DNA of 64,000 bases from assembly GCF_008329525.1 (NCBI RefSeq), contig NZ_NPKQ01000002.1:1-64000 (forward strand), written 5' to 3'. Below are positions 25,879 through 35,067 of the stretch, in pieces; position 1 is the first letter of the stretch; the number at the start of each line of letters is the position of its first letter. The notes below the pieces were generated by a model, which was given only the letters and a program-made list of their open reading frames with translations, did no database searches and was not told where the DNA came from. Made by a program: the position numbers and the translations under genes. This DNA comes from Tardiphaga sp. P9-11. Lineage in GTDB: Bacteria > Pseudomonadota > Alphaproteobacteria > Rhizobiales > Xanthobacteraceae.

Positions 25879-28662
25879 ATGCCCACCATTTTCAGCTTTG
25901 GAGATTTCGAATTCGACGGCGGGACCGGCACCCTGACGCGGGACGGCAGGCCGATTGTCCTTGGCAGCAGAGCGGTCAGCGTCCTCCGGACGCTCATCGA
26001 GCGGCGCGACGAGTGCGTGAGCAACGCGCAACTGCTCGCAGCGGGGTGGCCAAACGTCCAGGTCGAAGAGGCAAACATCCGGGTCCACGTTGCGGCGCTC
26101 CGCAAGGTGCTCGGCGACCACGGGCGGTTCGTCTCGAACACGATCGGTCGCGGCTATCAGTTCATTGCGCCCGTAAAGATCTTAGAGACGACCGCGAGGC
26201 TTCCAGCGACCGCAGCCAGATTCCGATCGAACATGCCTTTCGCGCCGGCGCGTTTAGTCGGCCGGAGGGAGGTCGTCGCGCGCATCTCGTCGGCGCTTGC
26301 CCCTCACTCAGTGATCACGATTTCCGGGACGGGAGGCATCGGCAAGACCAGCGTGGCCCTAGCAGTGGCGCAGGAGTGGGAGCTCGATGAGAGGGCGGAA
26401 GTCGCCTTCATCGATCTAGGAGCCGTTTCGGACCCGAGCCGCGTATACGCGGCCGTCGCCACGCCTCTGTCGATACGTTCGGCCTCCGAGGACGTGCTCG
26501 GCGCCATCATCGGCAGCCTCCAGACCCGCAATGTGCTCCTCGTCCTGGACAACTGCGAACATCTCATCGATCCCATCGCGAACCTTGCCGAAGTGCTGGT
26601 CGAGGCGACAGAGGTCAGGTTGCTCACCACCTCCCGCGAGCCTCTGCGTATCAAGAACGAAGCGGTCCACCGGCTGGATCCTCTACCTTTCCCGGAAGCA
26701 GGATCTGACCTGTCGGCGGCGGGCGCCATGGCCTTTCCCGCCGTCGAGCTTTTCGCCCAGCGCGCGCGATCGGTGCTCCAGACTTTCGAGATCACTGATA
26801 CCATGGCGCGCGACGTCGCCGAGATCTGCAGGCGGCTCGACGGGAATCCCCTGGCGCTCGAGTTCGCGGCCGCCCGCGTCGAGAGCTTTGACCCAAAGGG
26901 CTTGGCTTTCGCGCTCGACAGGCGGTTTTCTCTACTGACGCAGGGTCGTCGAACCGCGCCGAGCCGGCAAATGAGCCTGAAGGCGACGCTGGACTGGAGC
27001 TACCGCCTCCTCACTCCCGACCAGCAGTCGGCCCTTCGGCAGTTGGCCGTTTTCTCCGGCAGGTTCAATCTAGCAGACGCGGAAGGCGTGGTGGCATGTG
27101 GATCGGCCTCCGCTTTGGTCATCGATGCCATCGCCGAGTTGGCGGCAAAATCCATGATCGCCGTCGATCTCGGTGAGGACGAAGTCACCTACCGCCTATT
27201 GGAATCGATCCGCGCCTACGCGTTGGAAAAGCTGGGTGAAGCGGGTGAGGCCGACGACGTGCGATCACGGCACGCGGCGCATTTTCTGAAAGTCTTTCAG
27301 ACCCAAGACGTGGAATGGGACAAGGCACCGCCGTCCGACGTGCTGCGGTTCTACCGGATAGCCGTCGACGACGTCCGGACGGCGATTCACTGGGCATTCC
27401 AGCGGGTCGACGACGAAACGGGCATCCGCCTGACCGCCGCTTCGGCTCCGATGTGGTTTCATCTGAGCCTGCTCTATGAATATCAGGAGCATCTGCGGTT
27501 CGCTCTGCAGCGTTTGGAAATCCGAGGCGTGCCAAATCCGTTGCACGAGATGCAGCTGCAATGCGCCTTGGCGGTCTCGCTGTTCACGAGCGGCCGTCTC
27601 CTGCCGGAGATGAGCGCCGCGGGTGAACGTGGCCTACTGTTGGCGGAGGAGCTGGGAGAGATCAGGCATCAACTGCGCGCGCTCTGGGCGCTCACCGGCT
27701 CTTCGACCTTGAACGCAGATTACGTCGAGGCGCTTTCCTACGCCATGAAATTCAAGCACGCCGCTGCGCAGACGTCCGACATCAACGCCATCCACGCGTC
27801 CTACCGCATGATGGGACTTCAATCGACCCTTGCCGGTCGGCACCTAGATGCCCGCCGCTTCTGTGAGACGGCGCTCGATGTCGGCGCAAACGACCTTACG
27901 GGTCAGCGCAACACCTTCGTGTACGACCACATGCCGGTTGCGCGGGCGACGTCGTCCCGCGTTCTTTGGCTCCTAGGCTATCCCGACTCGGCGCTCTCCG
28001 AAGCAGATCGCGCGGTAACCGAAGTCTTGGCCTCCGGACAGCCCGCGAGTGCCATGTTCGTGATGGCGATCGGCGCCATTCCAGTCGCATTCTGGTCCGG
28101 CGACTGGAATACGGCGAAGGACAGGGTCGCTACGTTCTACGCCCACGCCGTCGCCCACGATTTTCCCCGCTGGCAGTCCTACGGAAAGATCTTCGAGTGG
28201 GTGCTCTCGTTCGCGGCGGACGAGGCCGACGACGTGCCGGTCGCCGCCAAGACTTGGACTCCGAGTTCGCTGCACGTGCTCGAACTGGTCGGCTCCCTTC
28301 ACCCTTCTCTGGTCCTCCCGGAAGCTCTGGTCCCCATAGAGGTCAGCGAGGAACGGTGGAGCGCGCCGGAGATGTTGCGCGCAATAGGCGAACAGCTTGC
28401 GGCGCCCGGATGTGAACAAGGAATGGCGAAAGCCGAGGAAATGTTCGTCAGATCCGCCCGCCTGGCAGCGAATCAAGGCGCCCTCGGCTGGGAGTTGCGC
28501 AGCGCCACCAGTCTTGCTCGCCTTCTGAATCGCCAAAGTCGTCATTCGGAAGCGCTCGACACCCTCGCGCCCGTCTACGACCGCTTCACGCAAGGCTTCG
28601 AAAGCCGGGACCTCCGCAGCGCAAGGAAGGTCATGAGGGCAAGCCACCCGGCGGCGGGCTAG
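25879..28662 (+). CDS. STAND-type regulator: winged-helix DNA-binding domain, NTPase and TPR-like repeats
   Basis: 927 residues. Residues 1-100 are an OmpR/PhoB-type winged helix (FSFGDFEFDGGTGTLTRDGRPIVLGSRAVSVLRTLIE to NTIGRGYQFIAPV). Residues about 130-400 form a NACHT/NB-ARC-like ATPase with Walker A GTGGIGKTSVAL, Walker B VLLVLDNCEHLID, TTSREPL and GNPLALEFAAARVE. Residues about 450-900 are helical repeats of TPR character. This is the architecture of AfsR/MalT-like STAND regulators in many alphaproteobacteria. It may integrate a small-molecule signal for the neighbouring AraC and LysR genes; this is inferred from position. The ABC binding protein upstream is on the same strand. Confidence 0.85.
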   Translation: MPTIFSFGDFEFDGGTGTLTRDGRPIVLGSRAVSVLRTLIERRDECVSNAQLLAAGWPNVQVEEANIRVHVAALRKVLGDHGRFVSNTIGRGYQFIAPVKILETTARLPATAARFRSNMPFAPARLVGRREVVARISSALAPHSVITISGTGGIGKTSVALAVAQEWELDERAEVAFIDLGAVSDPSRVYAAVATPLSIRSASEDVLGAIIGSLQTRNVLLVLDNCEHLIDPIANLAEVLVEATEVRLLTTSREPLRIKNEAVHRLDPLPFPEAGSDLSAAGAMAFPAVELFAQRARSVLQTFEITDTMARDVAEICRRLDGNPLALEFAAARVESFDPKGLAFALDRRFSLLTQGRRTAPSRQMSLKATLDWSYRLLTPDQQSALRQLAVFSGRFNLADAEGVVACGSASALVIDAIAELAAKSMIAVDLGEDEVTYRLLESIRAYALEKLGEAGEADDVRSRHAAHFLKVFQTQDVEWDKAPPSDVLRFYRIAVDDVRTAIHWAFQRVDDETGIRLTAASAPMWFHLSLLYEYQEHLRFALQRLEIRGVPNPLHEMQLQCALAVSLFTSGRLLPEMSAAGERGLLLAEELGEIRHQLRALWALTGSSTLNADYVEALSYAMKFKHAAAQTSDINAIHASYRMMGLQSTLAGRHLDARRFCETALDVGANDLTGQRNTFVYDHMPVARATSSRVLWLLGYPDSALSEADRAVTEVLASGQPASAMFVMAIGAIPVAFWSGDWNTAKDRVATFYAHAVAHDFPRWQSYGKIFEWVLSFAADEADDVPVAAKTWTPSSLHVLELVGSLHPSLVLPEALVPIEVSEERWSAPEMLRAIGEQLAAPGCEQGMAKAEEMFVRSARLAANQGALGWELRSATSLARLLNRQSRHSEALDTLAPVYDRFTQGFESRDLRSARKVMRASHPAAG

Positions 28663-28810
28663 ATATGCCACCCATACGAATGGACAGGAAGCCGTCCAGC
28701 CTTTCAAGTTCCCGGTTCGCCGGGAATTAACGCCATTTTACGCCGATTGATTGGTCATCCCCGCTTGCTTCGCCGATCCTGCATTCCTTCTCCCCCGGAG
28801 GATCGGAACC

Positions 28811-29431
28811 ATGAATTCCCAAGCAACGGCATTGCGGCGGTCCGACCCGAAGGCTGGACGTCTTGGCGACCTCGCCGAGAGCCTGATCGATATTCTCACC
28901 GACGCCGCACGCGCCATCGATACCGACAGGTCATCGGCGAAGGCAGCCATCGCCCACGTTTCACAACTCTTACAAAACCAGGTCGGGCCTCGCGCTGCGG
29001 TGAAACTGCACAGCCGGCAGACCGCCAGTCTCGTTGAGTGGCAGGTACGGCGTGTTACAAAATACGTCGACGGCCATCTGCACCGCCAGATCAGGATCGA
29101 GGAATTGAGCCAAATAGCCGGCCGCAGTGCTTGCTACTTCTCTCGGGCATTCCGAGCCACGTTCGGAGAGTCTCCCCGCGCTTACGTCGCGCGCTGTCGC
29201 GTCCGCTACGCCGGCGATCTGATGCTGACGACACCCATGTCGTTCAGCGAGATCGCGCTTGCAAGCGGCTTTTCGGACCAAGCCCACCTTTGCCGCAATT
29301 TCCGCGATCTGACGGGGACGACCCCTGCTGCGTGGCGGCGCGAACACAGAGACCTTACACCGGGTCCGGGAACGGCGACCGCCGCTCTGCCGTCGCCTCA
29401 AAGCCGAATGGATCAGCATGGACAGCATTAG
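28811..29431 (+). CDS. AraC-family transcriptional regulator (short)
   Basis: 206 residues from the ATG at 28811, with GGAGG at suitable distance upstream. The AraC HTH block is clear: YVDGHLHRQIRIEELSQIAGRSACYFSRAFRATFGESPRAYVARCRVRYAGDLML and MSFSEIALASGFSDQAHLCRNFRDLTGTTPAAWRR. The N-terminal ~80 residues carry no recognisable sensor domain, so it is a short member. Its last 14 bases overlap the LysR start, an operonic arrangement. Confidence 0.85.
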   Translation: MNSQATALRRSDPKAGRLGDLAESLIDILTDAARAIDTDRSSAKAAIAHVSQLLQNQVGPRAAVKLHSRQTASLVEWQVRRVTKYVDGHLHRQIRIEELSQIAGRSACYFSRAFRATFGESPRAYVARCRVRYAGDLMLTTPMSFSEIALASGFSDQAHLCRNFRDLTGTTPAAWRREHRDLTPGPGTATAALPSPQSRMDQHGQH

Positions 29432-30410
29432 CGCACTCACGGTCTTCGTCAGGGCGGCCGAGCTCCGGAATTTCACCGATGTCGCACGCCAGCTGAATCT
29501 GTCGTCTTCGGCCATCGGAAAAGCGATCTCCCGTTTGGAGGAGCGCCACGGTGTCAGGCTCTTCCACCGGAGCACGCGCACCGTGACCCTCACCCAGGAA
29601 GGCAGGTTCTTCCTCGATAGCTGCCGAAGGATTCTCGCAGAATTCAAGCGAGTGGAAGCGGAGTTCAAACAGACGAAATGCGTGCCCAGGGGGCCGCTGC
29701 GGGTGAGCCTGCCAGCGGTGTCGAATCTGCTCGTGAGTTCGATTAGCGATTTCATGACGAAATATCCCGACATCGGGCTCAATATCGAGTTTACGGACGA
29801 GCACGTCGACGTCATCGAAGGCGGCTACGACCTGGTGGTGCGCGCTGGGGCCGCAAACGACTCCAGACTCATGACCCGGCAAATGGGCCGCTATCACTGG
29901 GCTATGGTCGGATCGCCCGGCTACTTCGAACGGAACGGCACACCGTCGATTCCGCATGAGCTTCTTCAACATGCTTGCCTGCGAAGAAAATGCGCTCGCT
30001 TGGGGCGGATCAATCCATGGCCAGTGTGCTGCGATGACGACTTGGAACTGCCCGAGACGATCACGACGACATCCTTCGAAGCCCTCATCGCTCTGGCCGT
30101 GGGCGGACACGGACTTGCCTGCGTGCCCGAGTTTGCCGTCAGAGAACAGATCGCCGCCGGGACACTCGTCTCAGTCATGGCGAACCATTTGCCGATTGAC
30201 CAAGCCTTTTGCGCCGTGTGGCCGACGAGCCAGTACCTTTCGCCACGCCTCCGCGTATTTCTCGACTTCTTGGCGAAAAAGCATTTTCCAATCCTGCCAC
30301 CTACAGTGGGTGCCCACGAGCAAGCATCAGTCGAAAAAGACGCGGAATCGTATATTGAAAATTCCAGTCACCCGAGAATGCTAACGCCCCTTTTTTCGGT
30401 AAGCCATTGA
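29418..30410 (+). CDS. LysR-family transcriptional regulator (paralogue C)
   Basis: 330 residues. Helix-turn-helix: FVRAAELRNFTDVARQLNLSSSAIGKAISRLEERHGVRLFHRSTR; effector domain: VSLPAVSNLLVSSISDF, IEFTDEHVDVIEGGYDLVVRAG, ACVPEFAVREQIAAGTL. It is very close to paralogues A and B. The C-terminal ~35 residues after FLDFLAKKHFPI (VGAHEQASVEKDAESYIENSS...) exceed the other two and may come from the IS-derived DNA that follows, which starts about 50 bases after the stop. Confidence 0.88.
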   Translation: MDSISALTVFVRAAELRNFTDVARQLNLSSSAIGKAISRLEERHGVRLFHRSTRTVTLTQEGRFFLDSCRRILAEFKRVEAEFKQTKCVPRGPLRVSLPAVSNLLVSSISDFMTKYPDIGLNIEFTDEHVDVIEGGYDLVVRAGAANDSRLMTRQMGRYHWAMVGSPGYFERNGTPSIPHELLQHACLRRKCARLGRINPWPVCCDDDLELPETITTTSFEALIALAVGGHGLACVPEFAVREQIAAGTLVSVMANHLPIDQAFCAVWPTSQYLSPRLRVFLDFLAKKHFPILPPTVGAHEQASVEKDAESYIENSSHPRMLTPLFSVSH

Positions 30411-30460
30411 AGCGCGCCACGAACGTGCGATGCTCATAAGTCGCATACCACCAAGTTTGC

Positions 30461-30665
30461 CTGAACACGCACTGGTTCCTGAGCCTTGACGACGCACGCC
30501 AGAAAATGGAGGATTGGCGTAGAGACTACAACGAAGTCCGGCCACATAGCGCAATCGGTAACAAGACGCCGATATCGCTGTTGAATGGCTCATCGGCGCC
30601 CCCGCCGGCATGAGCCTAACCCGGGAAAATTCCAGCGCTGGCTGGCCTAGTTTCGGGGTGCACTT
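30461..30665 (+). mobile_element. IS3-family orfB 3' remnant and right end (right copy)
   Basis: The plus frame from about 30461 reads [41 protein letters not shown] and stops at 30613. This is the C-terminus of an IS3-family (IS407-like group) OrfB integrase core: the DDE glutamate region has been lost. The terminal stretch to 30665 ends in TTTCGGGGTGCACTTCA and repeats in inverse orientation at 4695-4772. The remnant is too short for transposition. Confidence 0.8.
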
Positions 30666-30821
30666 CAAATAATCAAAGGATTCTTCCCGTCGCTGGATGA
30701 AGCTTGGGGCTCAGGTCACCATTCACCGCCCTGTAGGTGGCTTTTATCGGTGATGAGAATGCCAGTTGCGCTCCCGCCTTCCTCTGCGCGCCATGTCCCT
30801 CGGCGTCGTTTTAGACAATCG

Positions 30822-31097
30822 ATGTCTTTGAAAGATCGGTTGCAAGAAGAGGCCCAAAATCTGCACCACGAAGCAGAGATGCTGGCCGACGGCGCGGTTC
30901 GGGATGAAGTCTTGAAACCGGCGCGGCAAACTGAAATCGCAGCCCATAGGGAGGATTGGCTCGGGCCTCCGACACCGCCGAGAAAATACGAGACACCCGG
31001 CCGTAAGCATCGGACCGCGCAACTGAACTCAGCTTACTTCGCTCGGGCACGATCACTGCTGCCGCGATCAACGCGATCAAGAGGCATATTGAGCTGA
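30822..31097 (+). CDS. Small conserved rhizobial-type protein, possibly truncated
   Basis: Up to 91 residues from the ATG at 30822. The first half reads SLKDRLQEEAQNLHHEAEMLADGAVRDEVLKPARQTEIAAHREDWL, a helical, charged pattern found in many short hypothetical proteins of Bradyrhizobium-like genomes (repeated Leu-x-Glu helices, then a WLxPP end). The rest does not match and runs into the recombinase module's last gene on the other strand, so the 3' part may be chimeric. Function unknown. Confidence 0.45.
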   Translation: MSLKDRLQEEAQNLHHEAEMLADGAVRDEVLKPARQTEIAAHREDWLGPPTPPRKYETPGRKHRTAQLNSAYFARARSLLPRSTRSRGILS

Positions 31098-31471
31098 TCC
31101 ACCGATAGTCGGCCGTACGTACGAGCGTTGTTTTGCCACGTAGCGAATTTTTCGAAGAATCCGTCGCGCTGCGCTTTAAAAAATCTGACCTCCTCAAGCA
31201 GACTATCGATGCGCTCCTGCATCACCACCAACTCTCGCGAACCCCCGCTAGCTTTAACCGGTTCTGCAGGCTTCGACTTTAGACGAGCCTTGGCTTGCCT
31301 AAAGGCGGCAGCAATCGACGCCTGCTTGTGAAGTCCTTGCCGCGAGAAGCGCCGACCAAGGAGGATTTCGGTATGACGCAATAAGAGCTCCCAACTCAGT
31401 TCCCCGTCCCAGGAAATGAGCGTTGACAGGATTCCCTCTATTTCGCCACCCTTGAGCCTAGCCTTAGCCAA
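31034..31471 (-). CDS. Small coiled-coil accessory protein of the recombinase module
   Basis: 145 residues. A basic N-terminal half (LGRRFSRQGLHKQASIAAAFRQAKARLKS) and a helical coiled-coil stretch, residues about 80-120 (MQERIDSLLEEVRFFKAQRDGFFEKFATWQNNA). Position at the end of a three-recombinase operon parallels TnpC of Tn554 and GmtX of the gamma-mobile-trio elements, both small accessory proteins. Membership in either family is an inference and was not tested. It may assist DNA binding or target choice. It starts 58 bases after the stop of the 671-residue recombinase. Confidence 0.65.
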   Translation of the reverse strand: MAKARLKGGEIEGILSTLISWDGELSWELLLRHTEILLGRRFSRQGLHKQASIAAAFRQAKARLKSKPAEPVKASGGSRELVVMQERIDSLLEEVRFFKAQRDGFFEKFATWQNNARTYGRLSVDQLNMPLDRVDRGSSDRARAK

Positions 31472-31528
31472 GACGAATCTCTCTCTTTCAATCCGTGGAC
31501 CTGTTTGCCGATGCCTTACTTGACTCGA

Positions 31529-33544
31529 TCATGTCACCATAAGGCCCTGCTTTGATCTCTCGCGTAACGCGACCGCAACTTCGCTATCACGCGTCGCATT
31601 CGGAAGGCTGACGATCGTGCCATCTTCAACTGAATCGTTCTGATGAATTCCAATGATTAACTGAAGACGATCAACCTTCTTATGATGCGCAGCGAGCCAC
31701 CGGTCGGCCTGGGAGAACGCGCTATCGATGTTATCCATTGCTTCCGTCACCTGGCGGCTCGCAATATCGAGTTGCTGTTGAATTTTCTCCGCATGCGCGA
31801 CATCGCCCTTCACAAAGACGCTTTCCGAGCAATCGAAACAATTGCCATGCACCCCGCACGGCTGGAGGGTGTAGTCATGCACGCAAATGCCATAGTCCGT
31901 AATATGCGCCGAACCGATTTGCGCATTCAAGAAATCTTGAAGTGAAACTGGTGGGTTAACTCCGACCTCCGCCGGCACCTCAAACATAGGACCAATGGTC
32001 TTCCCGTCATCAATCGCTTGCCAGATCTGAGACAATCTTTCATCCGCAGTAACATGATCGTACGCTTGGTTTTGCGCAACATCTCGCCCACTCCACGTCG
32101 CAATGTCGAGTTCGCTCAAGCCTTTCAATTGCGCAATAGTATTAATCCAATGCCGAAACGACTTTGTCGTGACTTTGATCTCTGCACCATCTCGCTCGCG
32201 AAATTTCCAACGTTGAAAGACGCTATCATCGCGCCCCGTGATACCGGATAGCCACCGCTCAAATGACTGAACGGTCGCCTTCGCAACGAGACACGAGAAC
32301 GTCGGCTTTTGCAGGCCCGCTTGATTGCGAAGAAGGATCGCGAGTGTCTCGCTGTAACGCTGCCCTCGCTTGCCGTTGAGATAAGGGTACCCCTGGGGCA
32401 TGTAAGAGAGGAGATTCGAAGCCAAAGAAGACAACGAAACCTTTCGGTCACTATCGCGCAACTCAATACCTCGACGACGCAAAACAACGGGGAGCTGCGA
32501 CAGTTCCGCGCCAACAATCAGACGCTGCACGTCCGTTAGCGAGATAAACCCCTCTTTCCGGAAACGCCGAAGCTCTCGTGGTAGCCATAGTTCGTCAGGC
32601 GACTCTTCGTACCACTTCGCGACATTACGCGCTTCTGCTGACAGCTCCTTAAGACGCTCCACCGCTTCACGTGCTACAGACACCATTGGGGTGGGCACCC
32701 ACTTCACCTGTGGTGCCTTACCCTTTCCGGGCCGGATGCGTATCCCATACACGTCCGCCTCTTGAGTCTCTCCAAGCACCTCGCAATCGATCTTTAATTC
32801 CAACACCTCATGCGCACGAACCGGAATACAAACACAAATCGCTGCGATCGCCGAGTAGAAGCGATCCGCGAAAGTTTCGGCGTTACAGAAGACGTGCCCC
32901 AATGCACGAAACGCCTCTGGGCTCGGCAGGATCTTATCGCGTCGGTCCTTTGCTTCACGCCCGAGTGTCTCTCTCGCTTCTTCGGGCTTCCTGACCCCAT
33001 GCTTCCAATTGAATGGTGCGTTAAGAAATTGTCGCTCTTTGCAGAATTCGAGCACTTGCTGCACGTACACCGCGAACTTATAGAAGCGCGACGAGCTCAC
33101 CTCATCTCGCGCTTGAGATAAGCCCGCATGAAGAACATGCGCGGTTAAATTCTCAATCTTTGGTTCCAGACCCAGACGACGGAAACCTGCCTCGATTATA
33201 GCTAGGCCGACCAATCGGTGCTTAGTACTCCCGAACCCAACGGGCTCTGCGGAGTGCCTGTAGCGGATATAGGCCTTTGCGAAATCTTTGAATGCGTCGT
33301 CCAGCGGCTCCCCAGCTATGGAGTGCCGATTTCCCAAAACTGCTTCTCTATTGTAGAATGATAGCACCTTCTCCGACGGGTTTTGTCCCTTAAGGACGAA
33401 TTGATCGCCGACTTGCCACAGATCCCTGTCCCATTCATTATCATCGATAAGCGCATGAATTTTGTTGCGAGAAAGATCGATAAAGTCAGACAACCGTTGA
33501 TCTGGCCGCTTTGCCTTCGATATGAAGGTGATGTGCGCGCTCAC
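31529..33544 (-). CDS. Large tyrosine-recombinase-like protein (third of trio)
   Basis: 671 residues, about twice the size of a simple integrase. C-terminal catalytic pattern is visible but not standard: first arginine in PVRAHEVLEL, then TTKSFRHWIN where the usual H-x-x-R appears as K-x-x-R, a Trp in TWSGRD in place of the second His, and the nucleophile Tyr in NQAYDHV. A cysteine set CVHDYTLQPCGVHGNCFDC near the C-terminus looks like a small zinc ribbon. Sizes and features resemble TnpB of Tn554 and GmtZ of gamma-mobile-trio elements. The start overlaps the upstream gene stop by four bases. Confidence 0.8.
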   Translation of the reverse strand: MSAHITFISKAKRPDQRLSDFIDLSRNKIHALIDDNEWDRDLWQVGDQFVLKGQNPSEKVLSFYNREAVLGNRHSIAGEPLDDAFKDFAKAYIRYRHSAEPVGFGSTKHRLVGLAIIEAGFRRLGLEPKIENLTAHVLHAGLSQARDEVSSSRFYKFAVYVQQVLEFCKERQFLNAPFNWKHGVRKPEEARETLGREAKDRRDKILPSPEAFRALGHVFCNAETFADRFYSAIAAICVCIPVRAHEVLELKIDCEVLGETQEADVYGIRIRPGKGKAPQVKWVPTPMVSVAREAVERLKELSAEARNVAKWYEESPDELWLPRELRRFRKEGFISLTDVQRLIVGAELSQLPVVLRRRGIELRDSDRKVSLSSLASNLLSYMPQGYPYLNGKRGQRYSETLAILLRNQAGLQKPTFSCLVAKATVQSFERWLSGITGRDDSVFQRWKFRERDGAEIKVTTKSFRHWINTIAQLKGLSELDIATWSGRDVAQNQAYDHVTADERLSQIWQAIDDGKTIGPMFEVPAEVGVNPPVSLQDFLNAQIGSAHITDYGICVHDYTLQPCGVHGNCFDCSESVFVKGDVAHAEKIQQQLDIASRQVTEAMDNIDSAFSQADRWLAAHHKKVDRLQLIIGIHQNDSVEDGTIVSLPNATRDSEVAVALRERSKQGLMVT

Positions 33545-35067
33545 TTTAAACTCTCCAGCGGTACGTCAAGCTTACCGTCGCAATACTGAATTACTTGTGC
33601 GACCGCCAAAATAGTCCTGTCGCGGATTTCAAAGATCCTTGGAGAGTACCCGTTATCTACCATCCGCTGGCGATCTGCGATCAGCTTTTCCATAAACTCG
33701 TCATGCGGCCCGTCGATCCAAGGCTGAAACCTGCGGCATGTATAACAAGCATAAGGAGCAGACAGCTCACACAGCCCCGTTTGACCGCAATTTCCAAGTG
33801 CAGCTGAAACATTGTCCTGCAGGGTTCGATCATAGATCCGACTCGAACGGTCGCCTCCTCGAACTGCATCATTCTCATTATGCACGACTGCTCCAGAGAA
33901 CGCCTGCGCTAAAGGCGCCAGCTCCATAGCGAGTGCGCGATCGAGCCGCGCAACAATTTTCGGACTTGCATCGAAATAAGGATATACGCTCTGCGTACTT
34001 GAGTGATCGAGGAGTTCGGCGACGGTGTATTTGTCCTTTCCGTCATCGACGGCACGCTGTGCAATAGTTGACCGAAATCGCTTTGCGTTCGTCTTCAAGT
34101 TCGAGATTCGGCTGATCACGTCGTTGAATATATAGTACACCCTCTCGGCGGAAATATGGTGATCGACACTGAACCGCTCTCGCCTATCTGCAAAGAACAG
34201 AGGCCATTTTTCCTTCTCGAGATTGATCCCTTGGAACTCTCGGCTATTCCAGTCGATTACCTCCTCAATTAATTGACCGATCGGCTTACTGCAGTGGCGC
34301 AGTTTAAACTCCCCTCGTTCAGATTGGCCAATCTGCTTAGCTCGAGGAATTCTCAGGCTATACGCCTTACCGTCGCTTCCATTGGAGACGACCAGATCAC
34401 ATTCCTTGAGCGCTGCGATCTGACACGGCCTAGAGCCGTACGCGATCAGCAACCATGCTACGGCAAATTGATAGAGCGTTATGCGCCCATCCGCGTAACA
34501 ATCATTCAAGCACGACTGGATATATAACAGCTCCGTGTCCTCGAAGGCTCCAGTCTCCGGATCCCTCGTGCGAATAGCAGTCCCCCGAACATTCCGGCGG
34601 AATCGCGCACCGCGCAGGTACTGCAAAGCCTCTAGACTTGCGACGCCGAAACCAGAGTTATCCATCGAGTCAAGCAGCGTTCGCACGTAGCCAAGCTGCC
34701 ACTCCGTCTCCAGACTTAGTCCAGAACGATAGTTGAGGACATCCTCCAATTCGACTTGCAGGCACTCTTCCGGCTTTCCGTGCAATTGCGCGAGGTAGAA
34801 CGCACGAAAATTGTAAAGCATGTTCCTCGCGTAACTAAACGAGCGGTTCTGGACATATTGGAGCATGCCACATTTGAGGCTGTCGATCAGCTCACCACAC
34901 AGATTCGGAAAGCAATCGAAACGGAGCGCGCGCGGACTTTTCACCAGTGACCACAGTACCCACACGTCTGAACGCGGGTTAAATATGATTCCGTCCCTCG
35001 ATCGTGCCGACTTGGGCAAACTCCGCCGTTCAACCTTCGATCGGAAAGCCCGTGGTAGCCGCTTCAT
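33541..35067 (-). CDS. Tyrosine-recombinase-like protein (second of trio)
   Basis: 508 residues. The catalytic pattern: first arginine in AYGSRPCQIAAL, the H-x-x-R site as K-R-F-R in NAKRFRST (His replaced by Lys), second His in LLDHSS and Tyr in VYPYFDA. A Cys-rich segment CGQTGLCELSAPYACYTCRRF follows, a probable zinc ribbon. So all of the DNA-cleaving residues except the first His are in place. It overlaps both neighbours by four bases (ATGA junctions), so the three are translationally coupled. Confidence 0.82.
   Translation of the reverse strand: MKRLPRAFRSKVERRSLPKSARSRDGIIFNPRSDVWVLWSLVKSPRALRFDCFPNLCGELIDSLKCGMLQYVQNRSFSYARNMLYNFRAFYLAQLHGKPEECLQVELEDVLNYRSGLSLETEWQLGYVRTLLDSMDNSGFGVASLEALQYLRGARFRRNVRGTAIRTRDPETGAFEDTELLYIQSCLNDCYADGRITLYQFAVAWLLIAYGSRPCQIAALKECDLVVSNGSDGKAYSLRIPRAKQIGQSERGEFKLRHCSKPIGQLIEEVIDWNSREFQGINLEKEKWPLFFADRRERFSVDHHISAERVYYIFNDVISRISNLKTNAKRFRSTIAQRAVDDGKDKYTVAELLDHSSTQSVYPYFDASPKIVARLDRALAMELAPLAQAFSGAVVHNENDAVRGGDRSSRIYDRTLQDNVSAALGNCGQTGLCELSAPYACYTCRRFQPWIDGPHDEFMEKLIADRQRMVDNGYSPRIFEIRDRTILAVAQVIQYCDGKLDVPLESLK

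Noticed and set aside
30411-31100. Prophage or plasmid origin sequences near the IS3 remnant
   Set aside because: Only IS3-family transposase 3' codons and a short rhizobial-type protein were seen; no phage structural or replication gene in the window.
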